NCBI GenBank assembly: GCA_015499995.1
Contig: JADNRV010000208.1
Coordinates: forward strand, 20,618-84,617
Reading direction: 5' to 3'
Length of the DNA stretch: 64,000 bases
DNA from: Flammula alnicola
Lineage: Eukaryota; Basidiomycota; Agaricomycetes; Agaricales; Strophariaceae
Below are positions 11,781 to 24,507 of this stretch, piece by piece. The position numbers and the translations under genes were made by a program. Below the pieces are notes generated by a model that saw nothing but the letters and a program-made list of their open reading frames with translations, was not told the DNA's origin and searched no databases. Numbering within the stretch: the stretch's first letter is position 1; each line of letters opens with the position of its first letter.

Positions 11781-12769
11781 ATCGAGAGTTACCCAGGATG
11801 CTGTACAGCTGTGAGTCGATGGAGGGTCGGCGAAGAGTCTGGATGCTGAACAGTCTTCTGATGTTTGCGAGTTAACGTTCTTGAAGCACCAATCCTTCAG
11901 CGCCTTTCAGCGCTTCAGCATACAAAGCTACGGGTGGGCTGAGGAAGAGCCTGCTTGTGACATGCAATGTGCGCGTTAGGGGCCGGCGCTACCATAACGG
12001 CTGGTGATACATTGATGAGCCTACGCGACAGGTTCTCAAGAGCTTTGGAGCTGAGCGCTGAGCGCTGAGGGGCGTTATTCAAATTCAAATTGCCAACCCA
12101 GCGAGTTTTCGAAAACACGTATGGATTATGTAATTTGAAGCGCATCACTCCGTAATAATTAGTCTCCGTATTTCTTTTCGTCATGCTCCATCATCTACGT
12201 TTTTCGCCTCTTCATCGTTGACATTGAATATTGAGCCATTACCTCGTCGACGCCCAGGACTGTCAAAAACCCCGACGGATTACCAATTCACGATATTGCT
12301 TTAAATAAGCTACACGGGCGAAAGAAATCTTGTGGGCTCCAACCAACATCGCGCGCATGAACTACCCTTGAGGGACTATGTTGGCCCGAACCGTAAATTC
12401 TGAGCCTTGGTCTGCTCTACCGCTTCCTTTATGCGTGTTTCGAAGGCCATTCTAGACGGTTCCATGTATTTATGCGTCTGTCGACTGTCGGAAGATCTGC
12501 AACAAGCTTTGGTACCGGGTGTACGACAGGACGTGGCATGTCGAGAACTGCCCAGACTTCAACCTGGCAAATGAATCCTGCATCTTTCAAACGTACGCGG
12601 AACATCTTTGAGTATATATGTGACTTTCTCTGCTATCCCGCGGGCTTGGAATTTTCACACCTATATACTGCTCTAGATGCCTTACTTGTCTATCGTAGCG
12701 TCACATATCTCAGATGCCATTTTCATTTCGGAGTCTGAGCATCCAAATTGGACATCTTTCATGCATCTC
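11781..12769. other. intergenic, no gene seen
   Basis: No coding frame with supporting motifs was found. A segment near 12515-12580 resembles 5795-5840 and the reverse complement of 32000-32040 (shared core about 30 bp, GTCGAGAACTGCCCAGACTT-like), so part of this stretch is a dispersed repeat found next to two of the F-box copies. Confidence 0.4.
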
Positions 12770-13795
12770 AGGTCTTCCATGCAGTTTCATCTCGATTCTG
12801 AATCCTGATACTGGGAATCTTGACCTTGATAACGCAAAGTCAAATATACATAACGACTCGGTGATTGCACCTCCTTTGAAATACCGTCCGTCGGAGCCTT
12901 CTCGAATTTAGCCGGAGATACTCTCGAATATCTTTTAGGTTCCCATGAAACGTACATATGGATGGTCAGTACTCAGTAGCGATATTAATCGGTGCGAGGC
13001 CAGTACTGACTCCACATAACCCAACTTTTCATGCTCACTCTTGGGACCTGGCAGATGGGCGGTGCACTTTCTTAACTCTGCAACCTTCGAATTCTTGATT
13101 TCACATCTATCGGCTAATAACCTTACAATGGGCTAACTACTGCTTCCTTGAGAGGTCCTAGATCTTGGATCGCAACGTCTTATCATGCCTTCAGTTGCCC
13201 GTTGATGCTCGATATATTAGCAAGAGATGCGATAGACCACCGGCAAAGCTGTTCCCGAGCTGCCGATTCTTATCTTATCTGCGCTGCACATCTCACATTA
13301 ATTAAACATGTCGCAACGGAGGAAAAATCATCCTGGAAACCAGACGCCCACATCGGGGGTCCAGGGGAGCCATACCCGAGCCCTCTGGCATGACGCAAAA
13401 AGAACACATATATGATATCGCGCCGATCCCGCAGTGGGACTCACACTCTCGAAGGTGGGCGGAGATTGGCAACTCAATTCTGAGATGCTATCGCGTCCGA
13501 GAGTACGTAAGTACATACGTAGGTACATACTGTACATAGGATTTCTTGGCGTCACTGGCACCAAAGGGGGTCAACGGTCGGACGGGACGCGGGCGCGTAT
13601 AGGGAGGAACAGCCGGAATTTAGAAGGCGGATCGTTGTCCACTCAAAATTTGCACGGGCGTCGGGACTGTTACATGACAATTCCAGAGACGTGTCTCGCG
13701 GAGGCCTTGCTCACCCTACTTAACTGGATATATGTATGCAGACAGGGATGAGTCGTGTACTCGTCAATGGCAACTGCGGGCCGAAGATGGCGCTT
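12770..13795 (+). repeat. direct repeat, copy B
   Basis: This is the second copy of the block of about 1 kb seen at 1130-2120, in the same orientation. It has diverged by point changes and small insertions, for example an insertion around 13030-13090 relative to copy A. No frame is shared intact between the copies. It lies inside the spacer of the large inverted repeat. Confidence 0.7.
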
Positions 13796-16700
13796 ACCAC
13801 GGTCGACATGTAACGGTGCAGTGCAACTCGGACCTGGTATGCGAGTGCGCCACGGTTTTGGTGGCGATGCGCCAGATTCGAACAGACTTTAACCCTTAAT
13901 AATAGATTCTACGCAGGCACCAAGGTGGGGCTTGGACAGGTGGGCGTTCCGAATGATACAAAAGTCCGGCTGTCTGTAATTTACTAGCGCTGAAGGAGAT
14001 TTCCGAGCCAACTTCAACGCACAAGGCTACTACTTACTGCATATGCGTGTGGCTGGAGCCTAGATGCACTTTGTATCAATTGAATCTGAGAATAAATAAG
14101 TTCAGAGAAGGAATTATCGACCCGAACCTCCGCAGATATTCAGTCGGTATGAGAATCTTGGAGTACTTGCAATTGAATACCGGTACAAATGATTTCATAT
14201 GTAGGCCTATTGCATATGCTAGGAATCCTCAGTGTTACAGGAAAGGCAAGGCGTGAGCGCGGGGTGGTTGTACTACTTACATATATCTATTTATAGCATA
14301 GGTAAAAGTACGTTTGTTAAATGGCTACGGAAAGTCAGACAAGCTTTTCGACGGCGATAAGGACGCTCAGCTGCGATAGTTATGTAGCAAATTCGTAAGG
14401 CATTCAGGTGAACCGGAGACCGCACTTCACAGGCAGGGATAGGTAAGTGCTTCTCACATGTACAGTAGTTACAGTTAATCTGAAGCGCATCCGAGTCGCG
14501 GGGAAGTCATGCTGGATACAAAGACAGCACACCTCACCCATTGACGTCCGAGTCCGTCAAAACCTTGCAACCCTGAACATCTAAACACCCCACTTCCAAG
14601 GACCGCGATGTTCCGTTCGAATTTTACAGTCAATGTGCGGCGTGCACGCTTGTCAAAATGTCAATAGTCAACTGCCCCGCAAGTTCCACGGTGGTGAGAA
14701 ACGCGGGGAAATTGCAAGTTCGCGAATTCTATGTAATTGACCAACTGACCAATCGAGCAACCCTTGAAGAATCACTGAGGGACTGAACGTCCGAACGCTG
14801 TGCTAGTATGATATGATATGATCCATCCGGATTTACAGAATGTAATACGTAACAAGGTGTTTAAGAGGATCTCAAGGTAAGCATATTGAGTTTGTTGATC
14901 AAACCTCCTCGATTGACGTGGGCGTGGACGGGACAACCTAAATCAAAGCATATACTTGGGCCTCCTGTACGTATGTTAGACGGTGATAATGTACTACATA
15001 TGCCATCGTGTCGTGTCGCGTGAGATCGTTTATATGAGTTGTAGTTGCAGGTGTAGTACTCAGCACATTGTCGGCACCATCCGAATCCTTCACGATCCTT
15101 AAGCTTGCAGCCTAAGCATAGCGAGGGGTCACCGGTCAAGGCTGAAGCCGAAACAGAAGCAACACAAGCAGATCGTCGTCCAGAATATATATGTATTTTG
15201 GGGTGTTTCGCAGGCTCAGGTTCAAAGAGATCCTGCATCCATCCATGTACAGTACTTACTTATGGAATGTGAGGCCCGAACTTGAGCCCTAGATAGTAGA
15301 TACATCATATCCTGTAGATTTCATAGATGTCGTAGATGCCGTAGATGCCGTACGTTAAATAAAGTGGACGTCGGCGGCGGCGGGTTCAGCGGGGAATACG
15401 AGGAATGCGCTTTAAATACACAGTACTGTATGGATGGAAATACATAGGCACACAGAGCCAGGATCTTGCAGTGGGGTCGATGTGTGGGGATTGGATTCGG
15501 GAGTATCATCGATAACGTACATGGAATCACAGTATATTCCAGAATCCAAGCAGTGTTGTACTTACGGCGGGGGTCTCGACTCTCTAGTGAAACTCGAGCT
15601 TAATCAAAATTAATTCGAACGAGATTCTTGATTTCACAGATGTACAGAAGAATATAAGCATGATGTGTACCAGCAGAGCAGCGTGAAAGGGCCGATCGTC
15701 GGTCAGGAAATAGCCCATTCCACTGGAAAGGCGTTTGTTTAGTTACCTATCATAGTTGACATGGACAGAGTATTAATATTATTAGAGTTACAAAGGCTTC
15801 GCCGCATGCACACACCGGCGAAGGAGACGCGAGCGACCGAAATCATGTCCGCGTCTTCTACGTACGTAGAAAGAAACAGTTTTTCGAAATTGATGAACAG
15901 AACGTACTCGCATGCGAGTACGTATGGCACTGGCCTTCATGACAGACGCAGTAGATATGTAGATGAGGAGCCAGCCACTTGCCAACGCTGATAGACCGAC
16001 CGGACATGGGGTGTCCACCATACCAATACTGGTGACACGGCCCTGGATCCACGGAAGAAGTTTGTGACAAGTCAATCATGTCCATGGGACCATGTCGTCG
16101 TGCGCGAGAGAGAGAGAAGCTGCGGCCTGCCAGCCCGAGCTCGACGATAAGATTAACCGCCACTTGCAAGCTGAATTAATTTGAGGAAGTGACTCCAGAG
16201 AACACGGACACGGACCATGCCAGTGGACGCTCGAGCTCATGGACCCAGCATCGGGTATTCCGCTCCCCCAGTCGCCGGAGGGATTCAGCGGTCGTCGCGG
16301 GCAAACTCGGATCCACGATGTCCATTGTCGCCTGTCCATAGCTGTCCATAGTTGTCCCATATAATTAATGGCCAGCGTCGATCATAGCGTCGATCGTTGG
16401 TCGGCCGGGCATCCCTTTCCTTGCACTGGAATTTTCATGGCGCGCTCGAGATTCGACGCTAGATTCGGGGTCAACAATTTAAAGTTGGCCTGCTGGGGAA
16501 CCTTGAAAAACGCTTGGAAGCGGACGGAGACGTCGATGCGTAGATATGGACATAAGTATGCGGTCTCAAGTTGTCTTCCTACATAGGATGTCCAGAGATA
16601 CTTACAAGTTACAACTGCCCCCTGGGCTTGAGAGTTGACATTCGAAAAAGAAATTTATGAAAGCGCTTGGCAGCCGACGATATGCCTTATATATACCGCG

Positions 16701-18100
16701 CTAAGCCCCTGCTCGGCGGGTACGCAGTTAAGATTAAAGATATTGTACATATGCGTCATAACTTGAGATGACGCATTGTTGCGTTTTCGCGCCGGGACGG
16801 CAGGGCGCGGGTGTATATTGTAGAGCTCTTGTACTTAATATGTATATTGACCATGATCCACTCTGGACCTGGACGACGCGAGATTGCCCGCCGGCGCTGT
16901 GTGATATCGTGATATTGTGATATGTACATAGGCGGTCGAGGGCCGCCCACGTTGGTCGGTCGGGTAGAATCGTGTCAGTGGGTGAGGGGAGGGTGTTCTA
17001 ACTTTAAGCAAATGCGTGCCTCGTGCCGCCGAGGCCGGATGAGCGCTAAAAGTATCTAGCTTGAAGTTGCGCGATTTCGCTTTTGTTCAGAATCATTGCA
17101 CATCTTTCGTAAATACGACAGGCACGCCCACCTCGGACAAGACAACCCTCGGGGGATCGGTACGCACCTGCGTATGCGTGGTGTGGAATAGCCAGGTGTG
17201 GCCAGGCAACGTGCAGCAGCAGCCTTATCGCACAATATAATAATTGGTAACATACACGCTTCCGGCGCGTTTTTTACTTCTTACGATCGCTGCAGATCGT
17301 TGCTCATAATCCCATGCTCGGCGAACTGGGAGGTCCACTATCCGAGCCCGGCTTTCATTCGCATTCGATATGGTAGACTCAATAGTTTGGTTTCCCAGAC
17401 GGGATGCAGGGCGGGCGTCCGTTGCGTTGCGCTGCGTGTTTAGTAGGCCTTGGGCTCGACTTAAAGTTATTGCCTGGCGAGTAATGACGATAGTTGCGAG
17501 GTTCAATTTCAAGTTGTACATATCATGCATGGATAATGAGTGTAAGTAGCAAAGAGATATTGAAAGAAGGGGCCGATCGGCGTAGGTGACATAAGTATCG
17601 CAGGTAGCTCGTTTTGTCCAGACGAATCTAGACATGAGACTCGAGCTCGTTTATGCGGGCTTGGTTGTTTGCTTGGTTGCTACCGCATGCATATGACGCG
17701 ATGCTTCGCGGTGGAATTGCATAGAATGGAATGATTCTGAACAACAGATATGTACACGCATATTTCGCGTGGGATGCTCGGAGGAGGGCCGAGCCTAGGA
17801 TGTGTAAGGTAGGGTAGGCAGGTGTGAATGTAAATGCGGGGTAGAGGTGTAGGTGTGCACACAGAATGCTATTCCAGGATGACATGAGAGCACTCGGGGT
17901 ACGTTGAAACTCTCGAGGGAAACTTGGGAAGGCAAGCAGAGGCACCAGAGCGTGCGCGTGAATGTGATTTTCGCAAAAGGGCGAGCAGATCTTGATCTTG
18001 CCAGAAGGGAGATCCAGATCTGGGGAGCCCGGAAGAAGTGGCGCCAAGGTCGGACCGGAGAATGAGAATCAACACTTCATAATTGCCTTTTCGCTCTTTC
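13796..18100. other. 4.3 kb intergenic, little coding evidence
   Basis: I find no gene with motif support here. The only frame worth noting is on the minus strand at 14861-15238, about 125 residues. It has clustered cysteines and histidines (CLGCKLKD, GWCRQCAEYYTC, later CPVHAH) that could form a small zinc-binding fold or be a decayed fragment; there is no homologue I recognise. The pyrimidine-rich leader of the gene at 18189 occupies roughly 18080-18188. Confidence 0.4.
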
Positions 18101-18188
18101 GCTTTCTTTCACTTTCGTCCACTATTACCATTAGCCTTGTCTTTCGCTTGCTTTAGCCACTTTTCCACTCCTCCCACCAGCAAGCAAG

Positions 18189-19145
18189 ATGAGCTTCTCC
18201 GTCGACGACCTCGTTTCGTCTCTCTCTTCAAGCCATATCGGCCAGGAAGCTATCGACCTCGCAGCGCTCCAGGTGCGTGTCCCTTCTCTCCTCGGAAAGA
18301 CAAAGGAAATCCTGACTAACCCTTCTCAGGCGCAACTAGCAGAAACCCTCTTCGGCGAGCCCTCCGCTCCGTCCCCTCACCACCACCACCACCACCACGC
18401 CAGCCGCTCGTCGACGAGCGGCCGCCAAATGCAGGTGCAGATCCCCACCCGCGGACGCGCGCAGCACACGCAGCCGTGCAATACACCCACCGCGCGCACG
18501 CCCTCGTCGAGCTTCAGTGCCCGCGGGAGCGGGTGGGGCAACGGCGGCGCGATGGAGTCTCGCCGCGCATCGTCGTCCTCGTCTGCGTCGTATTACGGAG
18601 ACGATATGGAGGAAGACGAGCGGATGGTGGAAGAGCTGCTTATCCCTTCGTCGCCCGTGCCCTCAGGCTCAGGCTCGAATCCATCGCATTTCGCATCGTC
18701 GTCGTCTTCATCGTCGAATTTCCACTCCTCCTCCTCCTCATCATCATCGTCATATCCATCACCCGCATCGTCATCCACGTTCCAAGCACCCCCGCCTACA
18801 CCCTCCTCGCCCTATCCCTCCTCCGCATATCCCCCGTCCTCCATCTCCACCTCCAACTCCAACTGCCCCTCCTCGTATAACTATAACTACAACGACCCCT
18901 CCCCCTCCTCCCCCTCCAGCACCGCATCGCTATTCACCACCACCGACCCGTTTTACATCGCCCAACTCCAAGCATCGCAAGCGCAGCAGCAGCAGCAGTA
19001 TTCGGGCTTCGCGCAGCACGGCCGCGCCGCCCCAGGCTCCCCGTTCGCGCTGCCTGCGGGCGCGGCGCACTATCACCAGATGCCGTATCATGCGCAGGGG
19101 TGGGGCGATGTGCAGTTTAAGCCGTGTGCGGCGGCCGCGTTTTGA
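18189..19145 (+). CDS. serine/proline/histidine-rich hypothetical protein
   Basis: The proposed CDS is join(18189..18272,18330..19145), about 299 residues. The 57-nt intron has donor GTGCGT, branch CTGACTAAC and acceptor TTCTCAG; it is a multiple of three, so it could be read through silently. Splicing joins HIGQEAIDLAALQ to AQLAETLFGE, a short helical, conserved-looking N-terminus. The rest is low complexity: poly-His at about residue 45, long serine runs, proline-rich segments and a QQQQQ run. This suggests a largely disordered protein, perhaps regulatory, but I do not assign a function. The leader just upstream is CT-rich, as in many expressed basidiomycete genes. The right arm of the large inverted repeat begins about 260 bp downstream. 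Confidence 0.7.
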   Translation: MSFSVDDLVSSLSSSHIGQEAIDLAALQVRVPSLLGKTKEILTNPSQAQLAETLFGEPSAPSPHHHHHHHASRSSTSGRQMQVQIPTRGRAQHTQPCNTPTARTPSSSFSARGSGWGNGGAMESRRASSSSSASYYGDDMEEDERMVEELLIPSSPVPSGSGSNPSHFASSSSSSSNFHSSSSSSSSSYPSPASSSTFQAPPPTPSSPYPSSAYPPSSISTSNSNCPSSYNYNYNDPSPSSPSSTASLFTTTDPFYIAQLQASQAQQQQQYSGFAQHGRAAPGSPFALPAGAAHYHQMPYHAQGWGDVQFKPCAAAAF

Positions 19146-19404
19146 GCGGCGGGTTGGTTGGGTGTTGAGGTCTGAGAGCGTAGGTAGGTAGGGTGGGTGC
19201 GGGCGGAGGGCGGGGGCAGCGGGTCGGGGCGCATCGAGGTGGTACTTGGAAGCCCGTGTGTAGGGAAAGGGAAGGATGATTTAGGAGTCGGGATGACACG
19301 ATGACGGGGTGTGAGGTAGAATGGAATGGTGGCCGCAGAAGGTGGCCGCCTGAGCCGCCCTCTCGTCTGGTGTGCGCACTGTGTTGGGCGTGTTGGGCGT
19401 GTGT

Positions 19405-22400
19405 TGTTCTTTTTTTTCTTCGCATCTTGATCGCGATGTTTCGGGGTTTCCGCGGAGAAGGATTGAGAAGGTCGACGAAGGAGAAAAAGGAGCAGGGGAA
19501 GCAGAGTTGGGAACAAGATCGTTGACGGCGGTGATTTCCAGAGGACAGTTGTTCGACATGTTCTGTGTGCCGACGATCCCATCCATCCATCCACATCACA
19601 CTGTTGTCGCCGTCAGTGCGACTTGGACACATACAATTTTTCGTGGTGTTCGCATCATCTATCTGTCCATCCATCCGTCTGCATGGCTGTCCGTCCGTCG
19701 ATCTTTCTCTCCCTGTCGGTTTATCCACGCCATTCGCCGTCCTTGGTTCTATCCACGCCATCCCAGTCTCCATTCCGCGACATTCCATCCCATTCAATCC
19801 CATTCAATCCTATTCCTCCGCGCTTGTGGCTTTCGTACAGGATGCTTAGTTATCCACCCACCCACCTCTTCCTCTTCCTCTGCATCTTTGCATGCATGCC
19901 CGACTCCGAGGTCTATTTAGAGTATCACTCGCATTGATCCCGGTCGTCCTCCTTCTATCCACCGACATCCAATCGACTCTGAAACTCGGCCGAACATGCA
20001 AGGCTCTCTCTGGTGTTCGGCGCTGTCAGTGGTGTGATTGGGTTGTGGTTGTGGGATTTTTTTCTAGCATCGTCTATCTCTCCATCCATCTGTCCGTCCT
20101 TCGGTCTGTCCACGTCATTCAATGACGTTCGCCATCCATTCCCTCTTCAATCGTATGATAGATATACTGGTCCCATCCCATTCCATCCACCCTTCCTTGC
20201 GTTGCCACCTCACTCAGCTCTGCATGCCCGACTCCGAATCCCTTGTCCCTTGTCCCATGTATCATCATCCTGATACTGATGGCGTCACACGTCGTCCCTC
20301 CGTCCTCCCTCCCCGCGTGGCAGTGTTACTTGGTCGCTCTTCGCGATCAGCCCCACCCGGGTCCCCTCCCATTCTAGCCCATGTAGAAGAGAAGATGGAA
20401 GATGGAAGAACGCGACATGCCGCGGCCGACGAGCCGACAAGCGCGAGTATGGTATATGCATAATGCGTCCGTATGTTATCATATCGTTCGAATTTCGAAT
20501 TTCGAAGGCGTACCGTGCGTGGCTGTGGACAAATCGCACCTTCTCGACGCCTGTGCTACATAGCCTCCTTTGGTTCGGGTTCGGGGATCTGCGCAGTGCG
20601 CAGTGTCGTATTTCGCATTTGCTGTACTTGTGGGATATATACACGCGCAGGCTTGCGGGGTTCTCGACTTCGACTTCGACTTCGACATATCAAAGTTATT
20701 TCGATTTCGACTCTCTCCCCTCGTCCACGCTCCCACCCACTCTCCAAGAAAAGATTCTCCCATCCCACCGTACCGCGTTCTTGAAGTCTGTTTTGATATC
20801 GGAAACGGGCGTTTTGAGGAGCTTCTCGTGTCTTCTCTTGTCTTTTCGTGTCTTGTCGTGCAATTGGGTCCGTGGCTTGGGAGTTGGGTCCCCCTTGGTA
20901 GGGTAGGAGGAGATGGTGGTAGTGATGGTGATGGGATTTATTTTGGGATTGGGAGGCATCTGGATACTGGGATCTGCACCCCGTCTTCGGGTTGAGGGTG
21001 GGGTGGGGTGGAGGTCTGGGGCCTAGTTGACGCTGCGGGCGGTGCGGGGGATTGACGCGGCTGAGGTGTGGCCAGACACGGTGGGCGGGAGGCACTACAT
21101 ACCGCATTACTCCGACCAAAAAAAGAAAGCGACGCCGACTCAGAACCTTAACTATCTTCAACCCTTATCACCCGCCCTGTCCTTCCGTCATCGTGCTTTA
21201 ATTTCGGCTCGCAAATTAAAACCTTGACGTTCGTTCGGCTGCCCCTACTTACACCCTACCCGAGTGTAACTACGTCCGGATGGGGTAGATTTCGCTGCCG
21301 GTGCTACTGTACCTATCTTCTTTCTTCACTAGCACTCTTCGAGTTACCGTTTGCGCGCCGCCTCCACTCCCGATTTTGAACTTCTTTTCTGTCCTGTCCG
21401 TTTGTCTTTTTCTTTCTTTTGAATGACGCTGCCTACATACAGCTTATCGTGCATTTCGCATTTCGGGCTATGGACCTTTTTTTTGCCTTTTGTACATACT
21501 TAGAATGTTCATATACGCGCCCCCCTCCCAGCTCTCAATTTCCCTCTCCTCACCTCTCCTCAGATCTCCTCGGTTCTGTCGAGTTTCGTTTCATTTTTTC
21601 GTTTCGTTTCGATTATCATCTCCACTACCCACATCTCCGTTCCACCTTCTTTTCTTTCTTTCTTTCTGAACCTTTTTTTCGTTTCTTGGTTTCAATGGCG
21701 CCGATTTCGCATCTTCTCAATTTGTAGTGTAGTGTAGTGTACCGTCTTTCCCTTTCCGTTTTCCATTAGAGGCCACCTCTTGCATCCATGTTTGTACGTT
21801 TTATGTACATCTCCCATCTCGAGTCAAAAATGCAACCACTTCTCCTTTCCTACGTCAGTTGCGGTTGTGGTTATGGTATATACTATACATAGCACCCTGG
21901 CCAGACTCGGACTCGTGTTCGACGGCGAAGGTCTAAATCAGTACTGTATGTATGGACGATGACGGCTGCGAACATGACGGAAGCTTAAGCTCGCATGCGC
22001 CCCCTTGTCCGGCAAGAGCGCTCACTCATGCAGATTCATGATGCAATTAAGATTTGCGTGGGTTTTCGTGAGGTACATACATACTTAGTTCACGAGGGAC
22101 ATAATTAGCAGCAGAGCTGAAGGCAGCTGTAGAAGTGGGTCGGGCCGTGAGTTCTCGCCGCTTGATCAAGTTTATCTGATAGATAGGTATATAGATAGAT
22201 AGATAGATGTGCTGGTATACGGCGCAGATGTGGGCGTCGGCATGAGAGATTTGTAGGGGGGGGGGTAATTAATAGAGTAGATTCCGCGGCCACATCATGA
22301 TATCAGGATACTTGGAGAAAGTTATTCTCTGTCCTACTTATTTCAGGCTGTGATTAATTCTGGACAGGAGCAGGCGAAGAGATTGCTCAAAGAATATTAA

Positions 22401-24077
22401 TGGTATGCTCCGCATTAATATTCAACCCTGCTAGATCTATTAGTATAAACCCCAGTGACTTATGGTACGAAAAATCCCAGTCTCCGCAGGCGTACGTATA
22501 CGTAGTCGTCATCAAATCCCTGGACCAACTTATATCTGGGATGAATGTATCTGCGATCCTAGTACACATGAATCAGTGTGAACTCCATATTCTAAACATA
22601 GAAAACGACGCACGGGCTTGAATAGAGTGACTCTTCAGGTTGTTATCTTACTTCTTATGTATCTGCCTACAGTACTACGGCCCGGAACTGCGCAGCATGT
22701 ATTTACTTATATCTGTTCAGTAACCTCCCCGCTTCCACAGTCCACTCCGACTATGATATGATTCTGAATTCTTTCTTCCTCCAGACTGCGTCGGGATGTG
22801 TCCAGACTTGAGCATAGCTAGCTCCTGTACCCACCCGTCGTCCGATTTCTCGTGCGGTCCGTTCGTTTCTTGACCTTCACTTGGCCGTTCGTCAACGGCT
22901 TTTAAGGCTTCTCCGTTCCCAGTCACTCCGTTAACAGCGCTATGTATCAAACGTCAAGTTCGGATCCTACATAAGTACGGAGATGTCTTCCCATGACGGT
23001 ATCAGAACCTCTTTCTCCCAAGCGAAGCACCCAGTCCGTGTGCCTACCCCACTGTACCTGCGGGCGCAGATCTCCATGCTCTCTATGATACTAGAGATGG
23101 AATATTTTCCGCAGGCCAAGTACGGTTAAACATGCCGCCTCATTCATTTCGGCATAAGTACGGATTGTATGTATACTTAGGTGCCTTCCCGCCAAATGCG
23201 CAACAGGCGCAGCATATGTATGTACTCTACGAACGACTTGCCAAAAATAGTGTTCTTGAGGTCATATGGTCTGTTGATTGTGCGATTCTATTTGTCGTAT
23301 TTGTCGGGGTCTCTCCGACTATAGCTACTACTCTACTTCTATTGGTAGTCCGGTACCTTTACCGTCCATTTGTTTTTTATCCCTGACCAGGCTCGTCGGG
23401 TTCGTCTTACCACGTATACGGAAGACCTGGAGTAGGACAATTTTAATTCTTAAACAGTTTTGGAGCACTACATGTGCTCCAACTCATCGTGAAATCCATT
23501 CTCAAAGGCTCCGAGGGACGAGAAAAAAACTCCTGCTACGGGCAACTCTATAAACGGTCAACCAAAGCCTCCATAACTAATGTTGCATCTCAAGAGCGAT
23601 GTTGAGTGCTAAATGGACTCCTGCCTGCAGAGAAAGGGAGGTAAATCCTTGGCCTTTGTGAGACGTCATTCGCGGGCGCTTGTTTAGGCGCTTCGCCCGC
23701 ATCTATCCGTTCGGACTCTCCACAATAATTACTATATGTACATTTGAGAGTAAGACAGAGCACGAGAGATGAAACCTTCTTAAAAATCTATTCACCTAGG
23801 CTTGTATCGTTATATCGTTTCTAAAATTGATCCAATTGTATACAGTCGTATCTCTAAATGGCGTCTAGAGACACGAATGCGACAGGAAGATATGTCTGGC
23901 ACTGACACTTCCAGACAAATTCGCCATTTAGAACGAGATTGTTGTTACATCGTTAAATGCTGCTAGCATATGCTTCATAGTACATACAGGTTTATTTACG
24001 GGTGCCATTAGACTGGCAGTGGGATCTGGCTTTGCGTGATTAGATTAGATTGAGACGTGGCTGTGCATGTTCATATG
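19405..24077 (-). repeat. large inverted repeat, right arm
   Basis: This is the reverse-complement partner of 5923-9905. It is about 0.7 kb longer, mainly because of extra sequence around 19985-20425 made of CCAT/TCCG-rich short repeats that partly re-duplicate 19650-19920. The inner boundary is the T-run near 19410 (matching the A-run near 9895) and the outer boundary lies near 24077. Simple repeats include GACTTC repeats near 20670 and ATAG repeats near 22195. No open frame is conserved between the arms. Confidence 0.85.
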
Positions 24078-24507
24078 CAAGACACGGTGTTTGTCGTAGC
24101 TACATCTTCCCTTCTCGTTCGTGCCATCATCATGACCCACGACCTATCCACCGTTGTCGTAAGGTTGACAAGGTAGCTGTTATTGATGTGAACATCTGAG
24201 GAACCTGTGAAAAACGGCAGGCAAGCTGAAGCTCGCCATTTGCAGCTACTAGTAACCCTGCGGAATTTGAGGTAGGGAAGAGACAACCAGGATTGAGAGA
24301 AACCACTAACATCTTCTCTTGCCTTCCCAAGCACGTCCACTCGGAGCGCTCGTCCAGACCGCGGAGTCACCGGACCCTTCCCACCATTGTCAATGTTATC
24401 CTAGCACAATCTCCCAGGCTGTACAGCCGCGCTAGCGAATGGGCCCGGCAGTATAAGTATCTTCTCCTCGTGAGATAAAGCCCTCATCCTGCCGCCATCG
24501 TCTAGTC
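24078..24507 (+). other. upstream region of the RT/micro-exon gene
   Basis: This unique sequence of about 430 bp lies between the end of the large inverted repeat and the start codon at 24508. No frame here is supported. The GCCGCCATCGTCTAGTC stretch just before the ATG is probably the leader. No TATA box was seen. Confidence 0.4.

Noticed and set aside
14861..15238. Cys-rich minus-strand frame as a confident zinc-finger gene
   Set aside because: The cysteine spacing fits no family I can name and there is no splice or expression evidence. It is kept only as a remark in the intergenic entry.
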